Of a DNA stretch of 47,011 nucleotides, positions 1 to 7,834 are shown piece after piece. The translations under genes and the position numbers were made by a program. The first letter of the stretch is position 1. The number at the start of each line of letters is the position of its first letter. This stretch comes from Opitutaceae bacterium. GTDB taxonomy: Bacteria > Verrucomicrobiota > Verrucomicrobiia > Opitutales > Opitutaceae. The stretch covers positions 1 through 47,011 of the forward strand of contig SXSC01000351.1 in the NCBI GenBank assembly GCA_005792355.1. The letters are read 5' to 3'. The notes under the pieces are model-generated. The model was given only the letters and a program-made list of their open reading frames with translations. It was not told the DNA's origin and did not search any database.

Positions 1-122
1 AATCATTCGTCGCGACCTTTCACTGAGATGCGGCCACAAAACTCGCAGCTTCTTTCGAATATCACGGACATGCACCATCTACTCATAGGATTACAGCGGC
101 TTTCCAAAGATGTAAACCTTAT

Positions 123-677
123 TTATTGACGGGCACTAAGGCTCACCGAGTTGGCACCACCCTGAGTAACGGCGGTGGAGACCGCGTTCATCGTGGTAAA
201 AGTTCCCGTAAGCACTTGAACGGTGCCACCCATGGTCACCACTGTGTAGGCCTGCCCGGCAACCGTCACGTTGTAGATGGTCCCCCGCGCGGCAGCGACG
301 CCCTTGGGCGTGCGCACCGAAAACTTATTGCCCTTATTGGGCTCGATCTGCGCGACGACCGAACCGCCGCCCGTCATGTCGAGCAAGGCATCTTTCGCTT
401 CAATTGCTTCGACCTTGGCCTTGCCTCCGGCCTTCAACGTGGCGACGGCACCCAAGTACGGCTGGTAGAAAACATCGACGCCCGCGCCGGCGTTAATCAC
501 GTCGCCGACCAGGATGGGCATGCCGTCGGCCGCCGGCAAGGTCTGCCCGCCGCGCGTGATGGTGGCGTTGGCGGGGTTGCCGATGAGCTTGACGATTTTG
601 GAATCCTGCGCCTGGGCGGTGGCCGCCGACAGCGCCGCGAAAGCCGCAGCCGCAACGAGACTCAGTAGTTTTTTCAT
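123..677 (-). CDS. FecR-domain secreted protein
   Basis: About 184 aa. I start it at the ATG at 677 because a signal peptide follows at once (MKK, a hydrophobic Ala/Leu stretch, then TAQAQ); an open frame reaching 728 would place 17 non-signal residues before it. The mature part fits the FecR fold: an early stretch with GDVINAGAG, then the hallmark SVRTPKGVAAARGTIYNV near residues 120-140. In classical systems FecR relays an outer-membrane signal to a sigma factor. This form has a cleavable signal instead of an inner-membrane anchor, so it is probably periplasmic or surface-bound. It is the last gene of a minus-strand group after the ECF sigma factor, kinase and cyclase. Family assignment is fairly sure; its ligand is unknown. 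Confidence 0.8.
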   Translation of the reverse strand: MKKLLSLVAAAAFAALSAATAQAQDSKIVKLIGNPANATITRGGQTLPAADGMPILVGDVINAGAGVDVFYQPYLGAVATLKAGGKAKVEAIEAKDALLDMTGGGSVVAQIEPNKGNKFSVRTPKGVAAARGTIYNVTVAGQAYTVVTMGGTVQVLTGTFTTMNAVSTAVTQGGANSVSLSARQ

Positions 678-827
678 GGGTTGGTGAATTGAAGATCCAA
701 GGCCGGTTCCGCCAGCAAACGCCGACATCGTATCGGAGCCGCTTCCAGTTTCAAGGGCTATCGTGAGATGTCCCGGAGGATCCCTCCGGGCGCCGAACCG
801 CCACCAAGCGAGATTCTCCCCGGCAGC

Positions 828-3050
828 TTACTTTTCTTTCATGTGGTAAACGCCGTCCCAGTTGGCGCCGGGGGGGTCGGCCTTGAAGTGTTCGACGATG
901 TCCAGATAGATGCGCGAGGGGTTGCCGGTAACTCCCGGAGTGCCGGGCTGGTGTGGCTCGAGCTTCGCGCTGCGTTCAAAAAACTCCCGCGCGCCGGCCC
1001 AGTCCTGCGCCTGGTAGCAAGCGAGGCCCTGCCGAAAGAACCCGAGGCCCTCGAGCGTTTGCGCCGTCACGTTTTCCTTGAGCCCGACAATTTCGAAAAT
1101 CTCCGTGGGTTGCGCGCGGCCCTTGACGACGATTCTTCCGAGCGGCCGAAACACCACCCGATCGCGGCCGTGGTGGGCGCACGCGAGCTTCGTGGCCTCG
1201 GTGCACATCGTATACGCGCCCCACGCCTTCGCGCCCGATTCCATGCGCGCGGCGAGATTCACGTCGTCGCCCATCATGGTGTAGCTGAAGCGCGAGCGGC
1301 TGCCCATATTGCCGACGACGCAACGGCCGGTGTTGAGCCCGATGCGCGCGCGCATGTTCCAGACGACCTCCGGCCACCTGTCGCCCTCGGCGCGCCACTT
1401 CGCGCGGAGTTCGCCGATGCGCAGTTGTACGCGCTCGGCGGCCACGCACGCGCGAAACGCGTGGTCCGGCAGCGTAATCGGCGCGCCGTAAATCGCCACC
1501 ACCGCATCGCCGATGTATTTGTCGAGCGTGCCCTGCTCGTCCTGGACGATGTCGGTGCAGACCGTGAGATACTCGTTCATGAGCGCCACCAGCCGGGCGG
1601 GCGGCAGCTTTTCCGAAAACGACGAGAATCCCTGGATGTCCGAAAAATACGCGGTGATCTCCTCCTCGTGCCCGCCGAGCTGCGGCAACTGGCCGCTCTT
1701 CGCCATGCGCTCGACCAGCACGGGCGAAAGGTAGCTGCCGAACATGCCCTTGATCTCCTGCTTTTGGCGCTGCTCCCGCACAATGCGGTTGCCGATGACG
1801 ATGAACTGCAGCGCCCCGAAGCCAGCCAGCGGCGCCGTCAGCGGAAACCACCAGCTCCACCACACCCACGACCACACCCCGACCGAGAGATAACTCACGA
1901 CTCCGAATACCGCCCCGCCGCACAGCACCAGCACCGAGCGATCCGCCAGCCACCACAGGCCCGCATAGCCCAGCATCAGCGCGCCCGCCCAAATCGCCCA
2001 CGCAGGCACGCGTCGCGCGAAATCGCCGGCGAGCACGTTGTTGATGAAATTGGCATGCACGAGCACGAGGGGCGTGAGTCCGCTCCGCGGGGTCGCGCCG
2101 GCGTCGGCCTTGCCCGTGACCGCCTGCCCGATCAGCACGATGCGGTCCTCGAACGGCGGCGGCTTGGGCGCGAAGGGCTTCTTTTCGACATAGAACGCAT
2201 TCGTTTGCACGAGCACCTGCAGCACGCTGTAGGTCGCGAAGTCGTCGCCGAGTTCGTCGCGGTCGTAACGGTAGTTGAGCAGGAACCGGCCGGTCTCGTC
2301 GACCGGCAGGCGCCACGTGCGCGCGGGCGTTTCCAGATAAAGCGCGTCGCCCAGCCGCAGCCGCACCTTCTCTTCGGGCACGTCGAGGTAACACATGAGC
2401 GTTTGCAGCGCGAGCGAGGGAAACACGTCGCGGCCGATGCGGACCACCACCGGAATCTCCCGCTGGACGCCGTCGCTACCCTGCGGGATGTCGGCGAAGC
2501 CGTAACGGCTCACCGCGCGCAGCAGCGGAAACGGGCGGACGGCATCCTTGTCCCCGAGCAGGCGGTCGAGGTCGCCCACGACGTTTTGCAGCGGCCGCGT
2601 GGGGCCCTCCATGCCGGGTGCCGGCTCGCCGGGCTCGCTGTTGCGAAAGGCCGCGGTCACGACCTTCACCCCGCGGCGGGCCAGCAGACCCACGACGTTC
2701 GCCAGCTTGGCGTCGCCTTCGCCCTCGCGCGTCGCATCAACGATCACATCAAACGTGATCACCTTGGGTTTGCCGACGGCGATGAACCGGAGCAAATCGC
2801 CGTGCACGCTGCGATCCGGCGGCCACTGCAACGCGGGCGAGGCGGCATCGGTCTCGTCGCCGTAGATGACGACCGCGATGCGCGGGTCGGGCGTTTGCTG
2901 GAAATACACGCGAAACGCGGTGCGCCAGTCGAGGGTCCGCCATTCGAGCGAGTGGACAAGGGGAGTGAGCCCCAGGCCCCACGCGACGCCAAGGCACAGG
3001 AGTGGCGCCCACCAAAGCTGGCGGAAGGTCGTGCGGTGGGCGCTGTTCAT
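828..3050 (-). CDS. CHASE2-domain class III adenylate cyclase
   Basis: 740 aa. An N-terminal membrane segment (about 12-32) precedes a CHASE2 sensor domain (about 40-335) that should lie outside the cytoplasmic membrane. Three hydrophobic helices follow (about 350-420), then a cytoplasmic class III cyclase domain (about 462-655). Metal-binding Asp471 sits in FSDIQGF and Asp515 in DKYIGDAVVA; Lys511 in that motif is at the position that selects adenine, and YTMMGDDVNLAAR carries the Asn and Arg that stabilise the transition state. The catalytic set looks complete, so cAMP synthesis is likely, although the nucleotide is inferred. The last 80 residues contain one TPR-like helix pair. It lies between the kinase gene upstream and the FecR gene downstream. 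Confidence 0.93.
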   Translation of the reverse strand: MNSAHRTTFRQLWWAPLLCLGVAWGLGLTPLVHSLEWRTLDWRTAFRVYFQQTPDPRIAVVIYGDETDAASPALQWPPDRSVHGDLLRFIAVGKPKVITFDVIVDATREGEGDAKLANVVGLLARRGVKVVTAAFRNSEPGEPAPGMEGPTRPLQNVVGDLDRLLGDKDAVRPFPLLRAVSRYGFADIPQGSDGVQREIPVVVRIGRDVFPSLALQTLMCYLDVPEEKVRLRLGDALYLETPARTWRLPVDETGRFLLNYRYDRDELGDDFATYSVLQVLVQTNAFYVEKKPFAPKPPPFEDRIVLIGQAVTGKADAGATPRSGLTPLVLVHANFINNVLAGDFARRVPAWAIWAGALMLGYAGLWWLADRSVLVLCGGAVFGVVSYLSVGVWSWVWWSWWFPLTAPLAGFGALQFIVIGNRIVREQRQKQEIKGMFGSYLSPVLVERMAKSGQLPQLGGHEEEITAYFSDIQGFSSFSEKLPPARLVALMNEYLTVCTDIVQDEQGTLDKYIGDAVVAIYGAPITLPDHAFRACVAAERVQLRIGELRAKWRAEGDRWPEVVWNMRARIGLNTGRCVVGNMGSRSRFSYTMMGDDVNLAARMESGAKAWGAYTMCTEATKLACAHHGRDRVVFRPLGRIVVKGRAQPTEIFEIVGLKENVTAQTLEGLGFFRQGLACYQAQDWAGAREFFERSAKLEPHQPGTPGVTGNPSRIYLDIVEHFKADPPGANWDGVYHMKEK

Positions 3051-3175
3051 TGGTCGCGGCCATCATGCCGCGACGCGCGCGGGCGCGCCAAGCGATTTCG
3101 CCGCACGCTGGGGCCGATCCATCGGGGGTCGGTCGCGTGCAGTTTCGCCGGAGAGGAGAGCGTGCAATATCCGGT

Positions 3176-5467
3176 CTAGGGCGCGGCTGGCAGCGGCACC
3201 TGCGCTTCCGCGATTAACGCCCCGAACCGCGCATCCCCGCGCAACCGCGCAAATGCTGGATCGAGTTTCAGCATCACCGGATCGACCGCCGACGGCTGGT
3301 TGATCCATTTCTTCAGCTCTGCGAAAAAGCACTCGTCCGCTTCCGGCCCGAGGAGCGCGCAGACCTGCAACCGGCTCGGCTCACGCAGGATCAGGCGGGC
3401 GCCCGCCAGCACCGCACCGAGGACGGCGTCACCGCTCGCCAACCTCAGCTCCACCGCGCGATCGGCGCGCCGCAAGGCCGCCGCGCCGTCGCCCAACATC
3501 GCCTCGATCGTCGCGAGCATCATCAGCGGGACCGCGGCACCCGCATGCTCGACGGCGACCTCCGGCTGCAACACCCCGGCCGCCCGCACCGCCATCGGCC
3601 GCCAGGCGGGGTCGCCGGCCAGTTGCCGCACGCGCGCCTGCAGCAGTAGTTCCTCGGCGAGCCCCACGCCGCCCCGGGCCAGCAACGGCGGCAGCGCGGC
3701 GAGCGCCTCCACGCTTCGCCCGCGCCAAGCCTCGAACAACGCCCGCCACTTGCCGAGAATGCCGTCGGCGTCCGCCGGCTGCGTCGCGAGCGCCGCGCAG
3801 GCCGCATCCAAATCGCCGTCGAGACAGAGCTGGGTCACGATGACCAGCGCCTGGAGCGCGGGATCGTTCGGCGAGAGAACCTGCTGCCTGCGAAACACGT
3901 GCAGCGCCCCGGCATAGTCCCGCAGCATTTCGAGCGTATAGGCCATTTCGCGGGCGATGCGCGGATTACGCGCATCGAGCTCCCGCGCCCGGTGCAGCCC
4001 CGCAATCGCTTTCTCCCACCGCCCTGAACGGCGGTGGACCAGGGCGAGGTTGTAGATCGCGTCGGCGCTATTCGGCATCGCCCGGACCGCGTGTTCGAAC
4101 GCCCGGGCCGCCGCGACATTGTCGCGCCGGCCCCAGTAGAGGAAGAAGCCGCGCATGCGCATGAGCTCGGTCGCCTCGGCGCCGAGCGCCTCCGCCGCCG
4201 CCAGCGCCGCCTCGGCCTTGCGCAACCGCGCCACTGACGGATCGAAACCCACGAAGAAGTGCGCGAGGTGGATCTCGCACAAGAGCAGATGGGCGCGGGC
4301 CAGGCGCGGATCGAGTCGCAACGCGTCCTGCAGCAACGCCTCCACTTCGGCCATGGAATCCGAAACGAGGCCCCGTTCGTCGTGCTGGCGCTGCGCCTGG
4401 AGGAACAGATCGTAGGCGCGCAGCCGCGGGCTCGCCGCGTCGAGCAGAAAGGTCGTGCGACCCGCCGCCTCGCCCATCGCCTGCACGGGCTGCCCGCTGA
4501 GGAACCGTTCCAGCTCTGCCGCCACGTCGCGGGCCGTAGCATAGCGCTCCTCGGGTCGTTTGGCCAGGCAGCGCATCGTGATCGCCTCAATCGGCGCGGG
4601 AATATCGGCCACGAGTGTGGAGGGCGCCAGCGGCACCTCGTCGACAATCTGGCGGAGGATGGCTTCCAACGTCGTCGCCGAGTGCGGCGCACCACCGGTG
4701 AGCAGGTGGTAGAGCAGCGCGCCAAGCCCGTAGATGTCGACCGCCGGCTGGCCGCTCGTGTCGCCCGCCGCCTGCTCCGGGGCCATGTGCGCCGGCGTCC
4801 CGACCACAAATCCCGGTTGGGTCGTGCCCTGGGGCGCCGGGGCCGTGAGATCCTTGGCGAGTCCGAAGTCCGCGAGCTTTGGACGGCCGTCGAGATCGAG
4901 CAGCACATTCGAAGGTTTCAGATCGCGGTGCACCACCCCGCGCTCGTGCGCGTGAGCGATCGTCAGGGCGACGATCATCACCAGTTCCGCCGCGCGCGCG
5001 GCCGCGACCGGGCCGTCGGCCAGCAGCCTTTCCAGACTGGATCCCTCGACTATCTCCATCGTGAAGAACGGCACGCCGTCGAGCCGGCCGAGATCGTAGA
5101 TCGTCACGATTCCAGGATGCCGCAGACTGGCCGCCAGGCGCGCCTCCCGGAGAAACCTCGCCGCATATCCGGGGTCCGCGCTGAGCGACTGGTGCATCAG
5201 CTTCAACGCGACGACGCGGTCCAGACTCGTCTGGTGGGCGCGAAACACCACACCCATCCCTCCCCGGCCCAGTTCCGCGAGCAGTTCGTAATCCCCCAGC
5301 TGGCTCACGGGCAGGCCCGGCATGGCGACCCCGTCCCGCAACGGCACGGGCGGCGAATCCGCCAGCATCCAGCCGGACACACAACGCGGGCACAGCCCAC
5401 CCAGGACCCGAGGATCGAGCGGCGCGTGGCAGGATGGGCAGGTCGGTGCGGAGCCAGACACTTGCAT
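3176..5467 (-). CDS. Ser/Thr protein kinase with zinc ribbon and TPR region
   Basis: 763 aa. It opens with a CxxC...CxxC zinc ribbon (Cys10, Cys13, Cys26, Cys29). A Pkn2/PknB-type kinase domain follows at about 60-330: Gly loop GRGGMG at 67-72, Lys89, HRDLKPSN with Asp182, DFG at 200-202 and APE at 229-231. All catalytic residues are present. From about 345 to 740 the chain is Ala/Leu-rich helical repeat (TPR-like). I see no membrane helix, so the kinase is probably cytoplasmic and the repeats would bind partners or substrates. The gene follows the ECF sigma gene by about 119 bp and precedes the cyclase. In planctomycetes and verrucomicrobia such sigma-kinase pairs are common. Its 3' coding region has a decayed partial copy at 10957-11034. 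Confidence 0.93.
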   Translation of the reverse strand: MQVSGSAPTCPSCHAPLDPRVLGGLCPRCVSGWMLADSPPVPLRDGVAMPGLPVSQLGDYELLAELGRGGMGVVFRAHQTSLDRVVALKLMHQSLSADPGYAARFLREARLAASLRHPGIVTIYDLGRLDGVPFFTMEIVEGSSLERLLADGPVAAARAAELVMIVALTIAHAHERGVVHRDLKPSNVLLDLDGRPKLADFGLAKDLTAPAPQGTTQPGFVVGTPAHMAPEQAAGDTSGQPAVDIYGLGALLYHLLTGGAPHSATTLEAILRQIVDEVPLAPSTLVADIPAPIEAITMRCLAKRPEERYATARDVAAELERFLSGQPVQAMGEAAGRTTFLLDAASPRLRAYDLFLQAQRQHDERGLVSDSMAEVEALLQDALRLDPRLARAHLLLCEIHLAHFFVGFDPSVARLRKAEAALAAAEALGAEATELMRMRGFFLYWGRRDNVAAARAFEHAVRAMPNSADAIYNLALVHRRSGRWEKAIAGLHRARELDARNPRIAREMAYTLEMLRDYAGALHVFRRQQVLSPNDPALQALVIVTQLCLDGDLDAACAALATQPADADGILGKWRALFEAWRGRSVEALAALPPLLARGGVGLAEELLLQARVRQLAGDPAWRPMAVRAAGVLQPEVAVEHAGAAVPLMMLATIEAMLGDGAAALRRADRAVELRLASGDAVLGAVLAGARLILREPSRLQVCALLGPEADECFFAELKKWINQPSAVDPVMLKLDPAFARLRGDARFGALIAEAQVPLPAAP

Positions 5468-5586
5468 CGGTCAGTTGCGCGGGGCAACGTCGCCGCGACC
5501 CAGCCCCCGGCCAGTGCGTCCGGCGACGTGGCGCGCTCGCCGGATCCCGGAGGATCTCGGCGGGGGAAGGGTGCACGGGATTGGCT

Positions 5587-6330
5587 TCACTGTTGCAGAA
5601 GGGAAAGGAGGTGGCGCAGTTCATCCTCGAGATCGTCCGCATCCGTGATCGTATGGAGGATTTCGGCGCGGACAAGTTCACGGTAGCGCTGCTGCAGCCG
5701 ATGCACCGTCACCGCCAGGGTACCCTTGGCCAGGCCGAGTTCGACCGCGAGCGTCTCGTAGTCGCCGCGCTCGGGGCCGGCGCGCAGGAGCGGGCGCAGC
5801 CGGGAAAACAGCTCCGTCTTGCCCATCGCGCGCTGCTCGGCACCAAGCCGGTCCAGCGCCTGTTCGAGCAAGGCGAGCGCCCAGTCGCGTTCGAAATGAT
5901 CGCTGGGCGAAAGCTCGGCCCGCGCTGCGGTCAGGCCCAGGCGTTCTTCCGCGGCGTGCTCGTCAAAATCCACCGGGCGGTTGCCGCCACCGCGTTTCTG
6001 CGCCGTTTCGCGCGCATGCTCCTTCGCCATGAAATGCCGCAGCGACGCGAGCAGGAACGAACGGAAGCGGCCCTTCTCCGGATTGGCGCGGGCAATGAAA
6101 TCGCTCGCGAGCACATGGGAGAAAAACGCCTGGGTCAAATCCTCCGCATCGTGCCGCGAGGCGCCGTTGCGCCGTGCAAACGCATAGAGCGGAAACCAGT
6201 AGGCCCGGCACAACGCCTCCAGCGCCGCGCGCGCCACGGCACCCTGGCCACGCGCGCGCACGATCAAACTCCAGCGGGTGGTTTGAAACTGCGCGGGTGA
6301 AACGGCGGGTGGACTGGAATCGGCGCTCAT
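5587..6330 (-). CDS. ECF-type RNA polymerase sigma factor
   Basis: 247 aa from the ATG at 6330; the open frame reaches 6585 but would then overlap the DUF1501 gene and add 85 non-homologous residues. FQTTRWSLI at 15-23 is typical of the kinase-associated ECF sigma factors of planctomycetes, verrucomicrobia and acidobacteria. Region 2 lies around 36-105 with DAEDLTQAFF at 61-70 (region 2.2). Region 4 lies around 185-240 with a helix-turn-helix (YETLAVELGLAKGTLAVTVHRL). It heads a minus-strand set with kinase, cyclase and FecR protein. No anti-sigma gene is next to it, so control by kinase phosphorylation is a plausible inference. Confidence 0.88.
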   Translation of the reverse strand: MSADSSPPAVSPAQFQTTRWSLIVRARGQGAVARAALEALCRAYWFPLYAFARRNGASRHDAEDLTQAFFSHVLASDFIARANPEKGRFRSFLLASLRHFMAKEHARETAQKRGGGNRPVDFDEHAAEERLGLTAARAELSPSDHFERDWALALLEQALDRLGAEQRAMGKTELFSRLRPLLRAGPERGDYETLAVELGLAKGTLAVTVHRLQQRYRELVRAEILHTITDADDLEDELRHLLSLLQQ

Positions 6331-6391
6331 GCCGGGCCCGAGGATGCACGTCCGCCGGCCCGCTGGCAACTGCCGCGCGCCGGCGCTGATC

Positions 6392-7756
6392 TCACGCCAG
6401 AAAGCCAAGGTCCGCGGTCGGGAAGCGGTCCAGATTCGGGAACACCGATGGCATGTCCTCGGGCACCACCCCGAACCATTTCGCGCAGGTACCGCCAAAT
6501 TGGTCGAGCGAGGTCGTCGGGATGAGCACACCGCGGTTGCCCGTGTCGTCGGGGCCGCCGAGTGCGAGATCGGGAAACGCGCCATAGAGGTCGCCGCCCT
6601 TCACACCGCCGCCCATAACCAGATGGTGGTTACCCCAGCCGTGATCGGAGCCGCTGCCGCTCGGTTGCAGGCTACGGCCGAACTCGCTCGCCGTGAAGGT
6701 CGTCACGCCGTCGGCGACGCCCATTTCGATGGTTGCGTTGTAGAATGCGGCCATCGCGTCGGAGATGTTCGTCAGCAAATTCCAGTGCGCCCAATCCTGG
6801 CTCGAGTGCGTGTCGAATCCGCCGATCGCGCAGAAGAAGACCTGGCGCTTCATGCCGGTCTGGTTGCGCAGGCTGATGAGTTGCGCGACCTGCTGGAGTT
6901 GCTGGCCGAGGCTCGTGCCGGGGAACTGGGTCGCGAAGCCGGTGCCCTGGAGGCCGGTGAGCATGCCGTTGAGCTCGATGGCGTCGGCGCGCACGTCATT
7001 CGCGGCCTGGATCATCGAGACGCCGCTATTGAGCGTGATGATCTCCTGGAGCGCCTGCTTCTTCGCGTTGGCGGCGCTCGCGGGCCACGCGGTCATGCCA
7101 TCGCCCCAGAGGTTGTAGCCGGGGATGAGGCTCGTGGACTGCACGATGTTGCCCGAGCAGAAGAGCGAGGAGCCGGCGAACGAGATCGCGGGTGGAAACG
7201 TCGAGGCGGCGTTCCGGCTGCGCGTCGCATCCGCCACGCGCCCGGCCCAGCCGGAGCCGCCGGAGCCGTTGGGATCGCCGGCCTGCATCGAGAGGACCTG
7301 ATCGGAGTGCGAGAAAAGGTTGGACGGCAGGCCGACGGTGGCGCCGAGGTATTGGGCGCGCGTGGTCGGGGCGACGAGCATGCCCATGTTGGCGATCGCG
7401 CCGAGTTTGCCTTGCGCCCAGAGCGGGTGGAGCGCGGCGAGTCCGTTATTGAGGCCGTAGGGCGTGCCGTTCTTCGCGACGACGGGCAGCACCTGGGCGC
7501 TCGTGCTGGGCAGCGCGAGCGAGCCGCGCGCGGCCTGGTAGGCGGTGAGGGCGGAGCCGTTGAGCGGGACGATGGTGTTGTGGCCGTCGTTGCCGCCGAG
7601 CATGAAGACGCACACGAGCGCCTTGTAGTCGGACGAGGTCGGCAGGGTTTGCGCGCGGGCGTTGAGCAGGCCGAGGCGGCCGAGTCCGGTGGCGCCGGCG
7701 AGCAGCATGGTTTTTTCAAGGAAACTGCGGCGGGAGATGAAGGAGCGATGTTGCAT
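6392..7756 (-). CDS. Tat-exported DUF1501 (sulfatase-like fold) protein
   Basis: 454 aa. The N-terminus reads SRRSFLEKTMLLAGATGL, a twin-arginine signal, ending near residue 36 (NARAQ). The mature chain begins LVCVFMLGGNDGHNT, the hallmark of DUF1501 proteins, which have an alkaline-phosphatase/sulfatase-like fold. FDTHSSQDWAHWN and DHGWGNHHLVMGG near the C-terminus are the conserved Asp/His motifs of the family. Its biochemical role is unknown; these genes almost always lie next to a DUF1800 gene, as here (79 bp upstream), and are thought to act together outside the cytoplasm. Confidence 0.92.
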   Translation of the reverse strand: MQHRSFISRRSFLEKTMLLAGATGLGRLGLLNARAQTLPTSSDYKALVCVFMLGGNDGHNTIVPLNGSALTAYQAARGSLALPSTSAQVLPVVAKNGTPYGLNNGLAALHPLWAQGKLGAIANMGMLVAPTTRAQYLGATVGLPSNLFSHSDQVLSMQAGDPNGSGGSGWAGRVADATRSRNAASTFPPAISFAGSSLFCSGNIVQSTSLIPGYNLWGDGMTAWPASAANAKKQALQEIITLNSGVSMIQAANDVRADAIELNGMLTGLQGTGFATQFPGTSLGQQLQQVAQLISLRNQTGMKRQVFFCAIGGFDTHSSQDWAHWNLLTNISDAMAAFYNATIEMGVADGVTTFTASEFGRSLQPSGSGSDHGWGNHHLVMGGGVKGGDLYGAFPDLALGGPDDTGNRGVLIPTTSLDQFGGTCAKWFGVVPEDMPSVFPNLDRFPTADLGFLA

Positions 7757-7760
7757 GATC

Positions 7761-7809
7761 GGAATTCGGAGATGGGAGTTTGGAGATGGGAGCTGGGAGA
7801 TGGGATGGC
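7761..7809. repeat. Degenerate 7-bp tandem repeat, locus 1
   Basis: Seven consecutive 7-mers of the form GGANNTN fill the gap between the DUF1501 start and the DUF1800 stop. GGAGATG occurs three times, at 7768, 7782 and 7796, each separated by one variant unit. Confidence 0.8.
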
Positions 7810-7834
7810 GGCGGCGAGCGCCGCCCCTCGAGTT

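Noticed and set aside
768..3179. An 803-codon open frame on the plus strand across the cyclase gene
   Set aside because: It is antisense to a gene with a full set of motifs, is full of Arg, Ala, Pro and His, and has no domain pattern. High GC third positions keep this frame open.
6331..6585. N-terminal extension of the sigma factor
   Set aside because: It overlaps the 3' end of the DUF1501 gene and has no sigma-factor similarity; ATG at 6330 fits the family start.
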